64,000 nt of DNA, taken from assembly GCA_946902985.2 (NCBI GenBank), contig OX336389.2, positions 175,160,704 through 175,224,703 of the forward strand, written 5' to 3'. Every line of letters starts with the position of its first letter. Within the stretch, counting starts at the first letter, position 1. The position numbers and the translations under genes are program-made. This DNA comes from Meconema thalassinum (lineage: Eukaryota > Arthropoda > Insecta > Orthoptera > Tettigoniidae). The notes below the pieces were generated by a model that did no database searches, was not told the DNA's origin, and saw nothing but the letters and a program-made list of their open reading frames with translations. Positions 30,370-40,624 of this stretch are shown here, in pieces.

Positions 30370-31850
30370 AAAGTACCGCACTGGCGAAAGGTTCATGTAA
30401 GAGTGACCAAGGATCATCTAAACTATAAGAGATTCGTCACTTTTGGTTATAGAATTTCCGGGAGAGAGCACCGCCTGAGGCTATGTACCGCTATACCAAG
30501 TCTGGCAACATAAAAAGCCATATGAATGTAAATTTTATTACTCGTAATTGAACAGTATGTTCTGCGATGAGTTATTGATTATTGATGAAAATATCACAAA
30601 CATAACTGCGCCTTTCGCTAGGCGTAGAAATGTACGCCCAGATAGGAAAATAGTACTCTTTGATATATATCAATGTTGGCAATAGATTTGTCACGAAGGA
30701 TAGAATTATGCCGTTCTAGAGCTTAATTCACCTTTAGGCTAATTAAACATTGCTCTCCTACTCAACAGAATTGTTGGGATATTCGATGAATATAAAGAAA
30801 ACTGTCCAAATGCACACTATATATTGACATAACCTCACTTTTGCCTAGCATGCCGGCTGCCACCCACCCCTCCCCGTAGCCGTAAACCACAAATTTTATT
30901 GCAATGCAAAGGAGAATGGGTAGGAAAACAAACAAGAGATGAAATGCACACATTTATTCTCTATATATATTTTTATTCGAGAATAGACCATATTGTCCAC
31001 TAGTTTTACACATGATCGGCCCGATTCTGTAAGAAATGGTTAAGCTATAACAAGTCTTTAGGACCCGTAAAGACTGGTTAGCAGTCGAATTGGTATTCTG
31101 TAACGACAAATCGCATCCATGTTGTGACGTAGGTCTTACCGCTGAACCATCCACCGATGCGTCCACTAGGAGACGAAAGTTATGATGAATGCATAGTTAT
31201 ATCGCTCAATAAACAATTTTGTCAATTACCGTGCACTAGGATTTCACCTTACTTGTAATTTTTAGGTTAGGCCTAGCCCATGTCATTCGAGTTTCCTTCC
31301 ACGATGTAATGCCCTTGGCTTAGCCATTAAAGTCGCATTAATAATGATAGTTTTACGAATGAAGCAGCATATAGATAAAAATTTCAGAACTTAAGGTTAC
31401 CATATCTCTAATAATCAGCATAACTTTTATGTGGCAAGGTAACTTGGATTTAAAAATTGCAAAATGGGACAACAAAGCTCCTTTGCCTTCTTACAAACAT
31501 GTCCTAACTAACCAACTGATATGCTGCTAATGGAAATGTAGGCCTATTAATGTGCAGTATCATATGCTACACTAATAGCCTGTGCATGTCGCTAATGATA
31601 TCCCCAGGATAGTCACTTGTGGGGCAGAGTATAGCCTCTTCTGAATTATGCAGTATGGTACATCTACTTACTTGTGCCAGGCTCCTCTTTCATCTTCCTG
31701 TCGATCTCCTTTGTTCAATGGGGCAGAAGACCTCACTGTCCCACCCCTTTAAACAATAACAACAACTCGCTTGGTCATCTCTCATTTTATTCAGACCTTC
31801 GAAGCCTAGGGCAGTCATGGCCTTTCTCTTTACTCACTACCCCAATTTTT
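30370..31850. other. No gene recognised; upstream flank of the aminotransferase exon
   Basis: The stretch 30370-30560 should hold the 5' untranslated region and promoter of the aminotransferase if the exon is real. I see no unambiguous TATA or initiator arrangement. The remainder is AT-rich without long frames or terminal repeats. Confidence 0.4.
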
Positions 31851-33334
31851 TTAAAGAGTCAAAATTTTCCCTTTTATAGCATAACTGTATGCCAACAGGA
31901 AAGGGGGCCTCGATGTTACACTCCTTAAAACATTCATCCCCACAACCACCACCTGTCCAGCTACATCATTTTTAACATGAGCCCATATCATTTCAATAGG
32001 ATTCAAGTCAGGATGGTATGGTGGTATACGCAAGATTGTGTGTCCATAGGTAGTAAGCAGTGTATCGATTTGATATGTCTTATAGCGTGGTTTATGGGAT
32101 TTAATCAAAGCGTACAGTTGAGGTTTTATTATCTCTGTAGAAAATGGAATACCCTTATCGGTCAACCAATCCAGTATAACCGGTTTTCAGGAAGATGATG
32201 TGGGTACGCGCTCACATTGGACATTATGGTACGAGGCATTGTCAATCACGACTACAGAATTTGTTGGCAAATTGGGAATTAATTTCTCTGTCAGATATTT
32301 TTCATAATTTCTATAGTTGATCTCATCGTGATAGTCCCCTGTTGTTTTGTTGGATTTGAAAACCAACAAAGCATTTGGAACGAAACCGGCATGTACCACT
32401 ATTAAGCTTTGCCCTTTCGAGATAGGCGACTTCAGTCCATGAAGAGAACCGTCACTCCAAGCACTTGGCTTAGTGTGCGAACTATGCAAATATGTCTCAT
32501 CAGTGGCCTACCCTGTTGTCGGTACCGCCTTATGCTCTGTATACTCTGTGAGCTGCCAGAATAAGATTGACAGTTCTTGCCTCGCCATGTGGTCAGGGAA
32601 CAAGGTTGCCAAACAGAATAACAAGCGACCACACTGTACAAGCTCGAGATACAGCTGACCAGGCACTGACACACGTGGGCTATAATATTGCAACGCAGAG
32701 TATTATGACATCAACTATGCGAACATGGATTGGTCAAGAGGCAGAGGGGTGATGACTGACGTGGAACTTCGGCCAAATGTCAATCCTATTCAGGCAGCTC
32801 ACAGAGTATAAGTATTGCATACGTAGGAGCCTTATGTCAGGCTTCCCCATAAAGTATTCTACACATGTCTTCTGTCTTCCTCCATCTAAAGCCTAGGCCT
32901 CGAACTATCTTGCTTAATGTTTGTACACCACCTTTAAAATTTATAACCTCAACCAATTTCCTACGGATCTTTTCCAGTGTTGGCCTCCTGCCTTTGCTAT
33001 AGTGAAAACTATGAATCGTACACCTTACCACGCATTTATCAAAATCGTCTAACTTACACATCTCGACAGATTTTGGTCTTCTCTTTCCAGGCGTTGAAAA
33101 TGAATCTACCTCACCACTTTCAATTCTTTTGGTGCCTTGTATTATATTCCGCACCGACCTTTCCGACACACCTGTTGCTTCAGCCACTTTATTTTGAATT
33201 GTGCATATGTTCCCAGCGAGATGTGTTTCGTTTTTCATGAATTTATATACATTATAAATAACTTCCCTAGTTTGACTGTGTAAAGTTTTGGAACTCCCTA
33301 ATTTAGAGCGAAACGGTGGCATTGCTAAGTACAC
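31851..33334 (-). pseudogene. IS630/Tc1-mariner superfamily transposase with long D-E spacing
   Basis: The minus strand has an N-terminal frame (33334-32837) with a helix-turn-helix: IQNKVAEATGVSERSVRNII, then RRPKSVEMCKLDDFDKCVVR and VQTLSKIVRGLGFRWRKTED. After a MITE insertion the catalytic part reads IHSSHTKPSAWSDGSLHGLK, KLIPNLPTNSVVVIDNASYH (second Asp) and, after a frameshift near 32180, LRIPPYHPDLNPIEMIWAHV (Glu). Between that Asp and Glu there are about 90 residues, far more than the 34-41 of Tc1/mariner. The interval contains AEIIKPQLY-like and RYKTYQIDTLL sequence. The copy is broken by the MITE and frameshifts. Terminal repeats were not identified. Confidence 0.7.
32543..32817. mobile_element. 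MITE inserted in the transposase
   Basis: Ends are inverted repeats, ACTCTGTGAGCTGCCAGAAT and the complement of ACTCTGTGAGCTGCCTGAAT, extending through 'aagattgaca'. Flanks are TAT on the left and ATA on the right, compatible with a TA target. 275 bp, no coding capacity. Confidence 0.8.
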
Positions 33335-33639
33335 TGAATATTTTACACAATTTTCAAGGCTTTAGGTATTCAACAAACGCACTTTCAGCTACGCAATATA
33401 CATAAAATAGTAATAATACACGCCTGTGATGCCTTCTGCACTCTACGCTTTACAGCTGTAGACCGCATCTCGGATCGAGCCGCATTGTTGAAGAATGGAG
33501 TGAGCCCAGTAATACCAGCATTCGGGGGACACACAGGAGCTCCGCAATAAGCATTGAAATACGCAGATTGATATTGGTCTCTGTGCATAGTTGAGTTTCG
33601 GCAAGCTCTTCTTGCGTCTGCTCTACTATTGTCATCGCG

Positions 33640-33895
33640 CCAGGAGATGGAAGTTCAACACACTGTGACGGGGTGCGGGGGTCTTGCAGTACGTATGCGC
33701 GGCCCGCCTATTCCAAACCTAAATATATCGGCTTCCCACATGCCAATGGTTATCGCAGCCAGTGAGAAAGGAATGTGCTGAGTGAGTGAAGCAAGTAGTG
33801 ACCAACTTAATGTTTTTGGAATGCGCGTTACTCAGTGAGCGGGAAGACATCTGCAGTTCAAACCCAACTGCCATCTCCTGGCACAATATCAATAC
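33640..33895. mobile_element. MITE, copy 1 (GCGCCAGGAGATGG family)
   Basis: Begins 'cgcgccaggagatggaagtt' and ends with 'aactgccatctcctggcaca', an inverted terminal repeat. The interior ('cgcggcccgcctattccaaa', 'gtgaccaactt', 'gagcgggaagacatctgcag') is closely similar to 55985-56255. Non-coding. Confidence 0.8.
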
Positions 33896-34002
33896 CTTTC
33901 GCCTTGCGGATAGAGTTTGCATGACTGTGCGGATAGCGGATAAGCTGCGGATAATATTTACAGTAAATTTGTGGATAGATTTTAGAATACAATAGTTAGT
34001 TA

Positions 34003-34978
34003 TTGTTGTTTTAAGGGGCGGAACTACGAGGTCATCTGCTCCCCTTAACACAGATTAAAGAATACAAATTTGAAATTAATTTAAAATTTTGAGGTGAACA
34101 CCTAAATTTGAAAAGACCTAAAATTAATGAAACAAAAAATTGCCGGCCCTAACCCACTCTCACTTATAAAGCGCATAGCGCGATCAGCAGCCACCGCGTC
34201 ATCGGCTAATATAAGTCTGAGTGTCATATGCAAATCAAGGTTTCTTCATAAGTCAGCAAGATCCACACACTCGGTTAAAATGTAGGCCACGGTGAAAACG
34301 GCTCCACAGGTACAAAGGGGGGTCTTCCCTTCTCATTAGGTCTGAGTGGGTGGATCTTGCATGACCTATCCTTAGCCTACACAAAATGACGGACTCTCTC
34401 CGGGCCCGGAAAGAGCTCCGCCACACGCGAGTAGTTCCCTCGATCGCTCTCAGTTTACTGGGCAGTGGGTCAGCTAGCCACTGACTCTCCCAAAATGCCA
34501 GAATTAGTAGGCGTAACTATGAGCTAATATCTCTAGCGGTTACCTCCATTGGTCGAGGTGGCAGTGATACCGCCTCTTTTGCAGCTTGATCCGCTAATAC
34601 ATTTCCTGCAATTTCCATGTGGCTTGGAAGCCACAGAAAGGTGATTCTAGTGTCAGCGTGGCACAACCCAGCTAGTAGGTCGTGGATTCGCTGCACTAAG
34701 GGGTGTTGCGGGAAACATGTAGCAATTGACTGCAACGAACCCAAAGAGTCGGTACACACGAGAAAGTGGATTCGTGCATCCTGTAGTGCAAACTGCAGAG
34801 CTTCATAGAAGATGGCAGCGCGCTCCGCAGTAAACATACTACAGGCCTCAGGCAAAGAGATCTTGGTATTTGCACCATCAATAACGTAAGCACAACCCAC
34901 TTTCTCGTCCACCTTCGAACCATCCTTGTAGAGAATGCCAGTGTCTGGAAATTGGTGAACTATGCTGTGGAACTGCAA
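34003..34978 (-). pseudogene. I/R1/Jockey-like LINE, RNase H domain and 3' end
   Basis: The minus strand frame 34978-34517 carries a complete RNase H pattern: Asp in ILYKDGSKV, Glu in FTAERAAIFYEAL, Asp in LVCTDSLGSLQS and His in WLPSHMEIAGNVLADQAAKE. RNase H after reverse transcriptase is typical of the I, R1 and related clades. Downstream, frameshifted sequence resembles the C-terminal Cys-rich segment. The element ends with 'ccccttaaaacaacaataac' (minus strand), the same tail found at 3190, 7728 and 17541. The reverse transcriptase itself is missing (5' truncation). Confidence 0.85.
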
Positions 34979-35194
34979 AGTTGAACAGGATTTTATTTAA
35001 ATAATTTTAGTTTTTACTAAAATCTGCGTCTTTCACGTTTCTTGTTATTTCCCTAATTGCTTTTCGTTGGGTTGTACGAGAATGAGAAGTGAGAGAAGCC
35101 AGTCATGGAAATACCTTCACTGAATTTTACTCTCAACTTTAGTGACTTCGGTCCAGTTGACCGGCCTTAAATAATTCCATACTTTTCTTCTTCT

Positions 35195-35445
35195 TCTTAG
35201 TCGCGAATGGGTCTCTTAGGACCACGCGGGATCAACAATGGTTAGCCTTTTTTGCAGCCCAGTACTCCTTCATACGCAACGAATGGGTTTGCTTCCGTTG
35301 TGCAAACCAGATATGGTGGTATGGCCGTCTTTCTTCCTCCTTGAAACCCCGTGTGAGTGCAAGTGTTCTGATGACATTTCGGTCTAGGAGATTTGGCGAT
35401 CCTAATTCTTGCAAGTCTTTATCAGTCTGTTTGTACCAATTTGAT
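35195..35445 (-). pseudogene. LINE C-terminus and (GAA)n end
   Basis: The minus strand reads DLQELGSPNLLDRNVIRTLA and QRKQTHSLRMKEYWAAKKAN then a stop, the terminal basic segment of the LINE family represented at 11745-12115. It ends in 'aagaagaagaagaaaa'. Confidence 0.65.
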
Positions 35446-35505
35446 CTAGTTGTTTGTTTTTCATTATTTTGAAAGTATATTTTTAAGGAAGGGTATAATA
35501 CATAA

Positions 35506-35800
35506 GTAGCCGGCCCCGTGGTGTTGGGGTAGCGCGCCTGCCTCTCACCCGGAGGCCCCGGGTTCGATCCCCGGCTCCGTCAGGAATTTTAAAACTTACG
35601 TGAGGGTTGGAACGGGGTGCACTCAGCCTCGTGAGAATTGAGTAGCTGTCTGACACCGCCCCGATCACGAATACCAAGATTAACGGCCGAGGGGATCCGA
35701 CGCGCTGATCACGCGTCACCCCAATATCTGCAGCGGTCGCTTGGTCGGCCTTAGCCCGTCATGGGCTGGATAGTGCCAGGGGTTGTCTTTTTGTTGTTTT
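35506..35800 (+). mobile_element. tRNA-derived SINE, second family
   Basis: The head 'ccggccccgtggtgttgggg' with 'tagcgcgcctgcctctcacc' and B box GGTTCGATCCC is tRNA-like. The body includes 'cctcgtgagaattgagtagc' and the end is GT/T-rich ('ttgtctttttgttgtttt'). The target duplication GGTATAATACATAA (35492-35505) recurs with one mismatch at 35801-35814. The same family lies reversed at 51348-51649. Confidence 0.92.
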
Positions 35801-35814
35801 GGTATAATACTTAA

Positions 35815-36300
35815 AATTCACTTAAGTAATCTATAAGCAATAATAAGGAAAATTATAAATGAGTTATAAAAACGAACATTAGCGAAATATCCAATGATAA
35901 ACTCTGTTGAAAAGAAAACAATCAATCATGATTGAGATCTAAAGTTTTTAAATTTGCATCAGTACACAATTAACCTTCAAGACAGTCATGGCATACAACA
36001 TTTGCGTTTTCAAGGCACAAATACTTACGACACTTGGACCGAATACGCTCTTAGTGACCTTGGTGTGTGAGACCGAAAAGACTTCCACTGACCTGTACGG
36101 TTATCGTTCGAACTTGTGCAGTGGTGAGTATACTCGAGAATGAGATTGATGAAGGTAACCTGATGCACAGCTAGCTCACTCCAAAGGACAAAGAAGGAGG
36201 CGCAATCGTTTATGACGTTGGTCTGTGACACCGTGCGTCACTAACTTACATTAATATTATAGTATTCAGTTGGCCAATACAAAAATCATTCCAATTAATG
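35815..36300. other. No gene recognised
   Basis: AT-rich sequence; a 68-codon minus-strand frame at 36025-36231 has no domain. Confidence 0.5.
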
Positions 36301-36339
36301 GAATACGGGAAAAATAACCTGGTGAAATTTCACTTGTGA

Positions 36340-37190
36340 CGGGCATTGTGGGCATGATTTATAGGATAAATAACATGTTGCCAACCCCACGCATACGGTA
36401 CCGTGTGGTGTTTGTTTTATGCTATGCTTGCTCCACTCAATCTGTTTGCTTTGTTGTTTCTATGTTAAGAAGGCTTTCTACACAAAAACAAACCTAACCT
36501 TGGGCAAACGCCCCAGACCCCCTTGCTTGTAGTTCAAGCAGTAATTTTCGGCCAGACAGAAGTCAAAAGGTTTTCGCTGAGCTCATTATGCATGACCTGT
36601 GTTGTATATAATGTGTACCATACATTGGTAACAGATGCCTCTTTCAGTAGCAGTTGAGCAATGACAAGCCAAGACAGTTGCCGTCGTTGGATAAATAATA
36701 AATAATGATCACAGTCACATATTTACATAACTTAGCACATATTTCCTGAGCAGTAGTAATACTGTACTGGACAGTAATTTCAATTGGTAATGACTCCCGG
36801 AATATCAAATAAGGTATGAAAATCATAAAAATGACATATAATTAGGTAAGTGAAAGTGTGGGATCCTGGTTCATCACTCCCGGAACATTACCGTTGAGAC
36901 TAGAGGTGAAGTACTGTAGCCTGTACTGTAGCCTGTTACGTATCCCGTGAACATGGTGGTGGCGCTCCAGAGTAGGTGAATCTTTCTATAAAAAAATTTA
37001 ACTACTGAAATTAGCCAAAATACCTGTATTAATGGTATCTGGAGATGATATAGTAATAGATGTTTACTCCTCCGCTGTCATAGACGCACCCAGCCATCCC
37101 AAATAGGATCACGACTTATATAGTTTGAAATTACAGCTCTGACGGCCATCTTTCGCACTGAGTCAATAATGCCAACCCCACGCATTTGTT
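36340..37190 (-). repeat. Modules X and Y, opposite orientation
   Basis: Module X ('aaacaaacctaaccttgggc', 'cccagacccccttgcttgta', 'aattttcggccagaca') lies at 36475-36562, module Y at 36990-37190 and a partial Y start at 36371-36390 ('ttgccaaccccacgcat'). The order Y-X-Y on this strand implies an original tandem arrangement. Confidence 0.75.
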
Positions 37191-37435
37191 ACTATTTCGC
37201 CCAGACCAATGGTTACAACCTAATCCACCCAGACCAATGGGTTTGACAATGGTTACAACCTGACCTGCCCAGACCAATGGTTTTGTGTGAACCGTGCCCC
37301 GCTAGACCTAACCTTCGTTTTGTCCAATGCAATGGTTCATGACAATGGTTACAACCTAACCCGCCCAGACCAATGGTTACTAACTAACCCGTTTCAGACC
37401 AATGGTTTTGTGTGAACCGTGCCCCGCTAGCTGCC
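37190..37435. repeat. Tandem motif related to the 40-bp minisatellite
   Basis: Seven or so irregular copies of 'cccagaccaatggtt' + 'acaacctaacc'. The block 'ggttttgtgtgaaccgtgcc' + 'ccgctag' occurs twice (37271 and 37402). The elements 'aatggtt' and 'cctaacc' appear in the same order as in the minisatellite unit, and 17670-17690 ('aatggtttcgcccagacca') is intermediate. Confidence 0.7.
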
Positions 37436-38424
37436 CGGAATTTCGTATCGGACATGTTGGCAACGTGTCACGTATAAGTCTTTTGGGTGTCACATGGGGT
37501 AACTTATGACGTACTGTCCAACATGGCGTCCCGAGTGAAATGAACACGATCAAAAATGCTTTATTTACGTAAAAAAACAATTATTTCCTGTGCAGCAGTG
37601 GCAATTGAAATTGAAATCAACTTATAACGACTCCCAGAAAGGTATGTAAATTATAAATGATATATTTTCAATAATCTACTTTGTGGAAAGTTACGAAAAG
37701 GGAGGATGCACTACTCTGGATCTTTAATAACATGGTTAGGTATAGAACAAAATATGAAAGTTTCCTAATGAAAACTCATCTTCTCAAGAAGTAGCCTTCT
37801 AGTAAATGTGTTCGTACGTTTCAGCGCCATGCGATTGTTGCGTGTGGAGAACCTCAAACAAAAGGTATACAGAAACAATCCGCGAACTCTCGAAAACGAA
37901 ATAACTGCAGTCATATCGTTGTTTGAGTCTTCAGTCTTTTGACTGGTTTGATGCAGCGCTCCATGCCTCCCTGTCCTGAGCTGTCCTTCTGTTTGAATTT
38001 CTTGCCATCGTTATTGTTTAGAAGTATTTATTGAGATTGTTTGCAGTCATATCAGTGAGGATGAATTACAGCAAGTGTACCAAAACTTCCTACGTTGGTG
38101 CAATGTGTGTTTAGGAAATGAAGGACAGAATTTCCAGCAACTACTCTGAAATTCATATAATTATGTAATGATTATTAAATACGTTAAAAAGTTGAAATGT
38201 GTTAAACTAGTTGGGCACTATGCTGCCAGTGCCTTGCTCAACAGGTGGCTACACGCAGAACTACTGCAGTCACTCAGCGACTTCGAGGCCCTGGTCTATA
38301 GTGAAGGCTCTCACTGTAGTTCATGTACAGTACATTGTAGCAGAAAAAGGTTCGTAGAGGGCTTTCAGATATTGTTGCTATTCCCTGAAATTTTGCATCT
38401 GTGACGCACGCGCAGTTGAGTATT
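37436..38424. other. No gene; one LINE-tail remnant
   Basis: At 37925-38010 'cagtcttttgactggtttga' + 'tgcagcgctccatgcctccc' is the reverse of the RTE-like 3' end at 7430-7480. The rest shows nothing I can name. Confidence 0.55.
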
Positions 38425-38691
38425 CCATAACCCAGGCCTCGCCAACTCAGGTGCTTCGCGAGCACTGGGCGGCACCTGGAAAAGCACCGTGCTCTGCAGT
38501 AGGAGAGGAACGTGTAGGGGCAGTGCTTAGCGAGGCGAGAGTCGTACTGTTGCTTATTTGTGAATTGGGCTGGGCAAATCGGCGCGCGTCAGTCAGCGTA
38601 CCGGTATGAAAACGAATAATAATAATAATAATGCTAATTTTGTGTAGACAGAAATAATAGTCTTATTGCACTCCTGATTTTGGACTAATTT

Positions 38692-39720
38692 TCAACATTC
38701 TTTCTTTATCTTTGGCATCGCTTTGAAGCCACTAATTTCTCCGATATTTGGAACAATCGTTTTGGCATTTGCAATCCGAAGTATAGCTTCCAAGGAAGCA
38801 TCAGACAAACTTGACTTTATTTTTTTAATATTCATAATTGAAAATATTTGTTCACAAACGAACGTTGTTCTGAACATAGCAACAAATTTCAGGGCAAGGG
38901 CATGGATCCTCGGGAATTCTTTTTCCACAACGCCTTTATAAAATGAAATCAAATCACCATTATAATGGTAATAGCGGTCTTTCAAAATTGAATCTGCTCA
39001 ACTTGGAGACTTGATGGGTCATCCTATGGGCGTACCGAAAGAGGTGTCATAAAAACTTGAGTGCCGGTTTTACTTGTTTTATCTCTTCAAACCTATCTTC
39101 AAATTCATTATGCAATGACTGTAATGCTTTTGTGTACTCACTGATTAAAGCATTTTAGGGAGGGAGAATTGTCCCAATTTCCTTCTTGAAGCTGAGATTT
39201 AAAAAGCACAAGCTGCAATTTGAAACTTTCAATACGGTGGCTTAGGCGGCAGCACGCCGGCCTCTCACCGCTGGGTCCGTGGTTCAAATCCCGGTCACTC
39301 CATGTGAGATCTGTGCTGGACAAAACGGAGGCAGACAGGTTTTTCTCCGGGGACTCCGGTTTTCCCTGTCAACATTTCATTCCAGCAACACTCTCCACTA
39401 TCATTTCATTTCATCTGTCATTCATTTAATCATTGCCCCAGAGGAGTGCGTCAGGCCTCGGCAGCCGGCACAGTTCATATCCTCGCCGCGAGATAGGGGC
39501 TTCATTCATTCCATACCTGACCCGGTCGGAGACTGGAAGCAGGCTGTGGATTTTTTTTCAATACGGTCACACATAGTACTGATTAATTTATTTTTGCTTT
39601 GCAACGAGTTATTTAAGTCATTTAAATACCCCGTGATGTATTTCATGAAAGCGAGGTCAGCGATCCCTTGCTCATCATCCAAGTCTGACTGTGGAGAAAG
39701 AGGGGTGGGAGGGGAAAAGC
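38692..39720 (-). pseudogene. hAT transposase, C-terminal part
   Basis: The minus strand first gives LDDEQGIADLAFMKYITGYL, NDLNNSLQSKNKLISTMCDR (39700-39570), then after the SINE FKLQLVLFKSQLQEGNW. Decayed sequence follows, then ALALKFVAMFRTTFVCEQIF, SLSDASLEAILRIANA (38900-38740). This matches the hAT subgroup related to GTF2IRD2/ZBED/FAM200 proteins; the last block is the dimerisation domain. The N-terminal BED finger and first catalytic residue are missing. Stops and shifts between 38950 and 39200. Confidence 0.8.
39239..39555 (+). mobile_element. tRNA-derived SINE, third family, inside the hAT element
   Basis: The head contains 'ggcttaggcggcagcacgcc' and the B box GGTTCAAATCC. The body has 'ccggggactccggttttccc' and 'ggcctcggcagccggcacag'. 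The duplication TTTCAATACGGT is at 39227-39238 and 39556-39567. Confidence 0.9.
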
Positions 39721-39770
39721 ACCAGGCGCGCAAGCACTAAGTGCTCGGGTTGGCGTGGCCTGCCATAACC

Positions 39771-40610
39771 TGTGCGCATGCACATTCGAGTATTTTACAG
39801 ACTTATAATACACTGGTTGTGTGTCGGCTCTGCGAACATTGAGCCGTACAAACTAAGTAGGCCTACTCCGATAGGGACCCGACAACATAATTATAAGTTA
39901 CTGTATGATTTGTTTTTATCATTCTCACAAACATTTACACTCCACGCATGAATGAAATGTACAAAGTAGTCAGGCATCCATGTTGATATCACATAATACC
40001 ATAATTACAAGAACTTCAGCACATAACAGCCAGGGCCAAAATAAATATGTATAATTGGAGTGAATGAGGAATGGAAGACAAATGAAACACTTTGTATACC
40101 TAGTTAAAATGCACCTTAGAGAAAGAAAATAGGTTAGTGTCCATATTATTTTTCATGAGAAACCTAATAGAATTTGTCACCACCCAGCCAAGTACAGATA
40201 TTTGTTACCATACTGAGGTAGGGCCTATGTACACCAATAAAAAAAATGTTTGTAGACCGAAGACATAAAATGCAGTATTTTTTCGTAACGAAGTACTGTA
40301 AGTAAGATACATTCACAAATTTGTGACTTCTTATGGAGAATGGGAGTATGGGTTTTCCTCCATAGCACATAACACAACCAAATAAATTTAATCATCAATT
40401 GAATACTCGTGTGATTATAACTTTCTTCCTAGGCTTGATTCTACTTTATCAAACTTGATATTCAGTCGTACACACATGTACAGCAACACTTTAACGAAAA
40501 TCACACTTTCCAGAAAATCTTGTAGGATAAGAACGTATTCAATTGGAGCCATTTTGATTATCGAAGCAAAGCAGCAAAGCAAAGTAGCAAAGTAAAACTA
40601 CGCTGAACGA
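39771..40610. other. No gene recognised
   Basis: AT-rich DNA without long frames; 40570-40600 has a short 'gcaaagcagcaaagcaaagt' repetition just before the LINE. Confidence 0.5.
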
Positions 40611-40624
40611 GGGCTCAGAGTGGG

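Larger units (their letters stand above)
38433..39762 (-). mobile_element. hAT transposon with exact 8-bp target duplications
   Basis: Termini are inverted repeats: CAGGCCTCGCCAACTC on the left and the complement of CAGGCCACGCCAACCC on the right, with subterminal 'gagcact'/'agtgctc' motifs. CCATAACC is present at 38425-38432 and 39763-39770. An 8-bp duplication and CAG.. termini define hAT. The transposase remnant is on the minus strand and a SINE (39239-39555) sits inside. Removing the SINE leaves about 1.0 kb, so most of the transposase was deleted. Confidence 0.93.

Noticed and set aside
35506..35580. tRNA gene-like sequence with good A and B boxes
   Set aside because: It is the head of a SINE with a body, tail and target duplication. 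The acceptor stem does not close. The same applies to the B boxes at 9345, 23010, 39285, 51590 and 53450.
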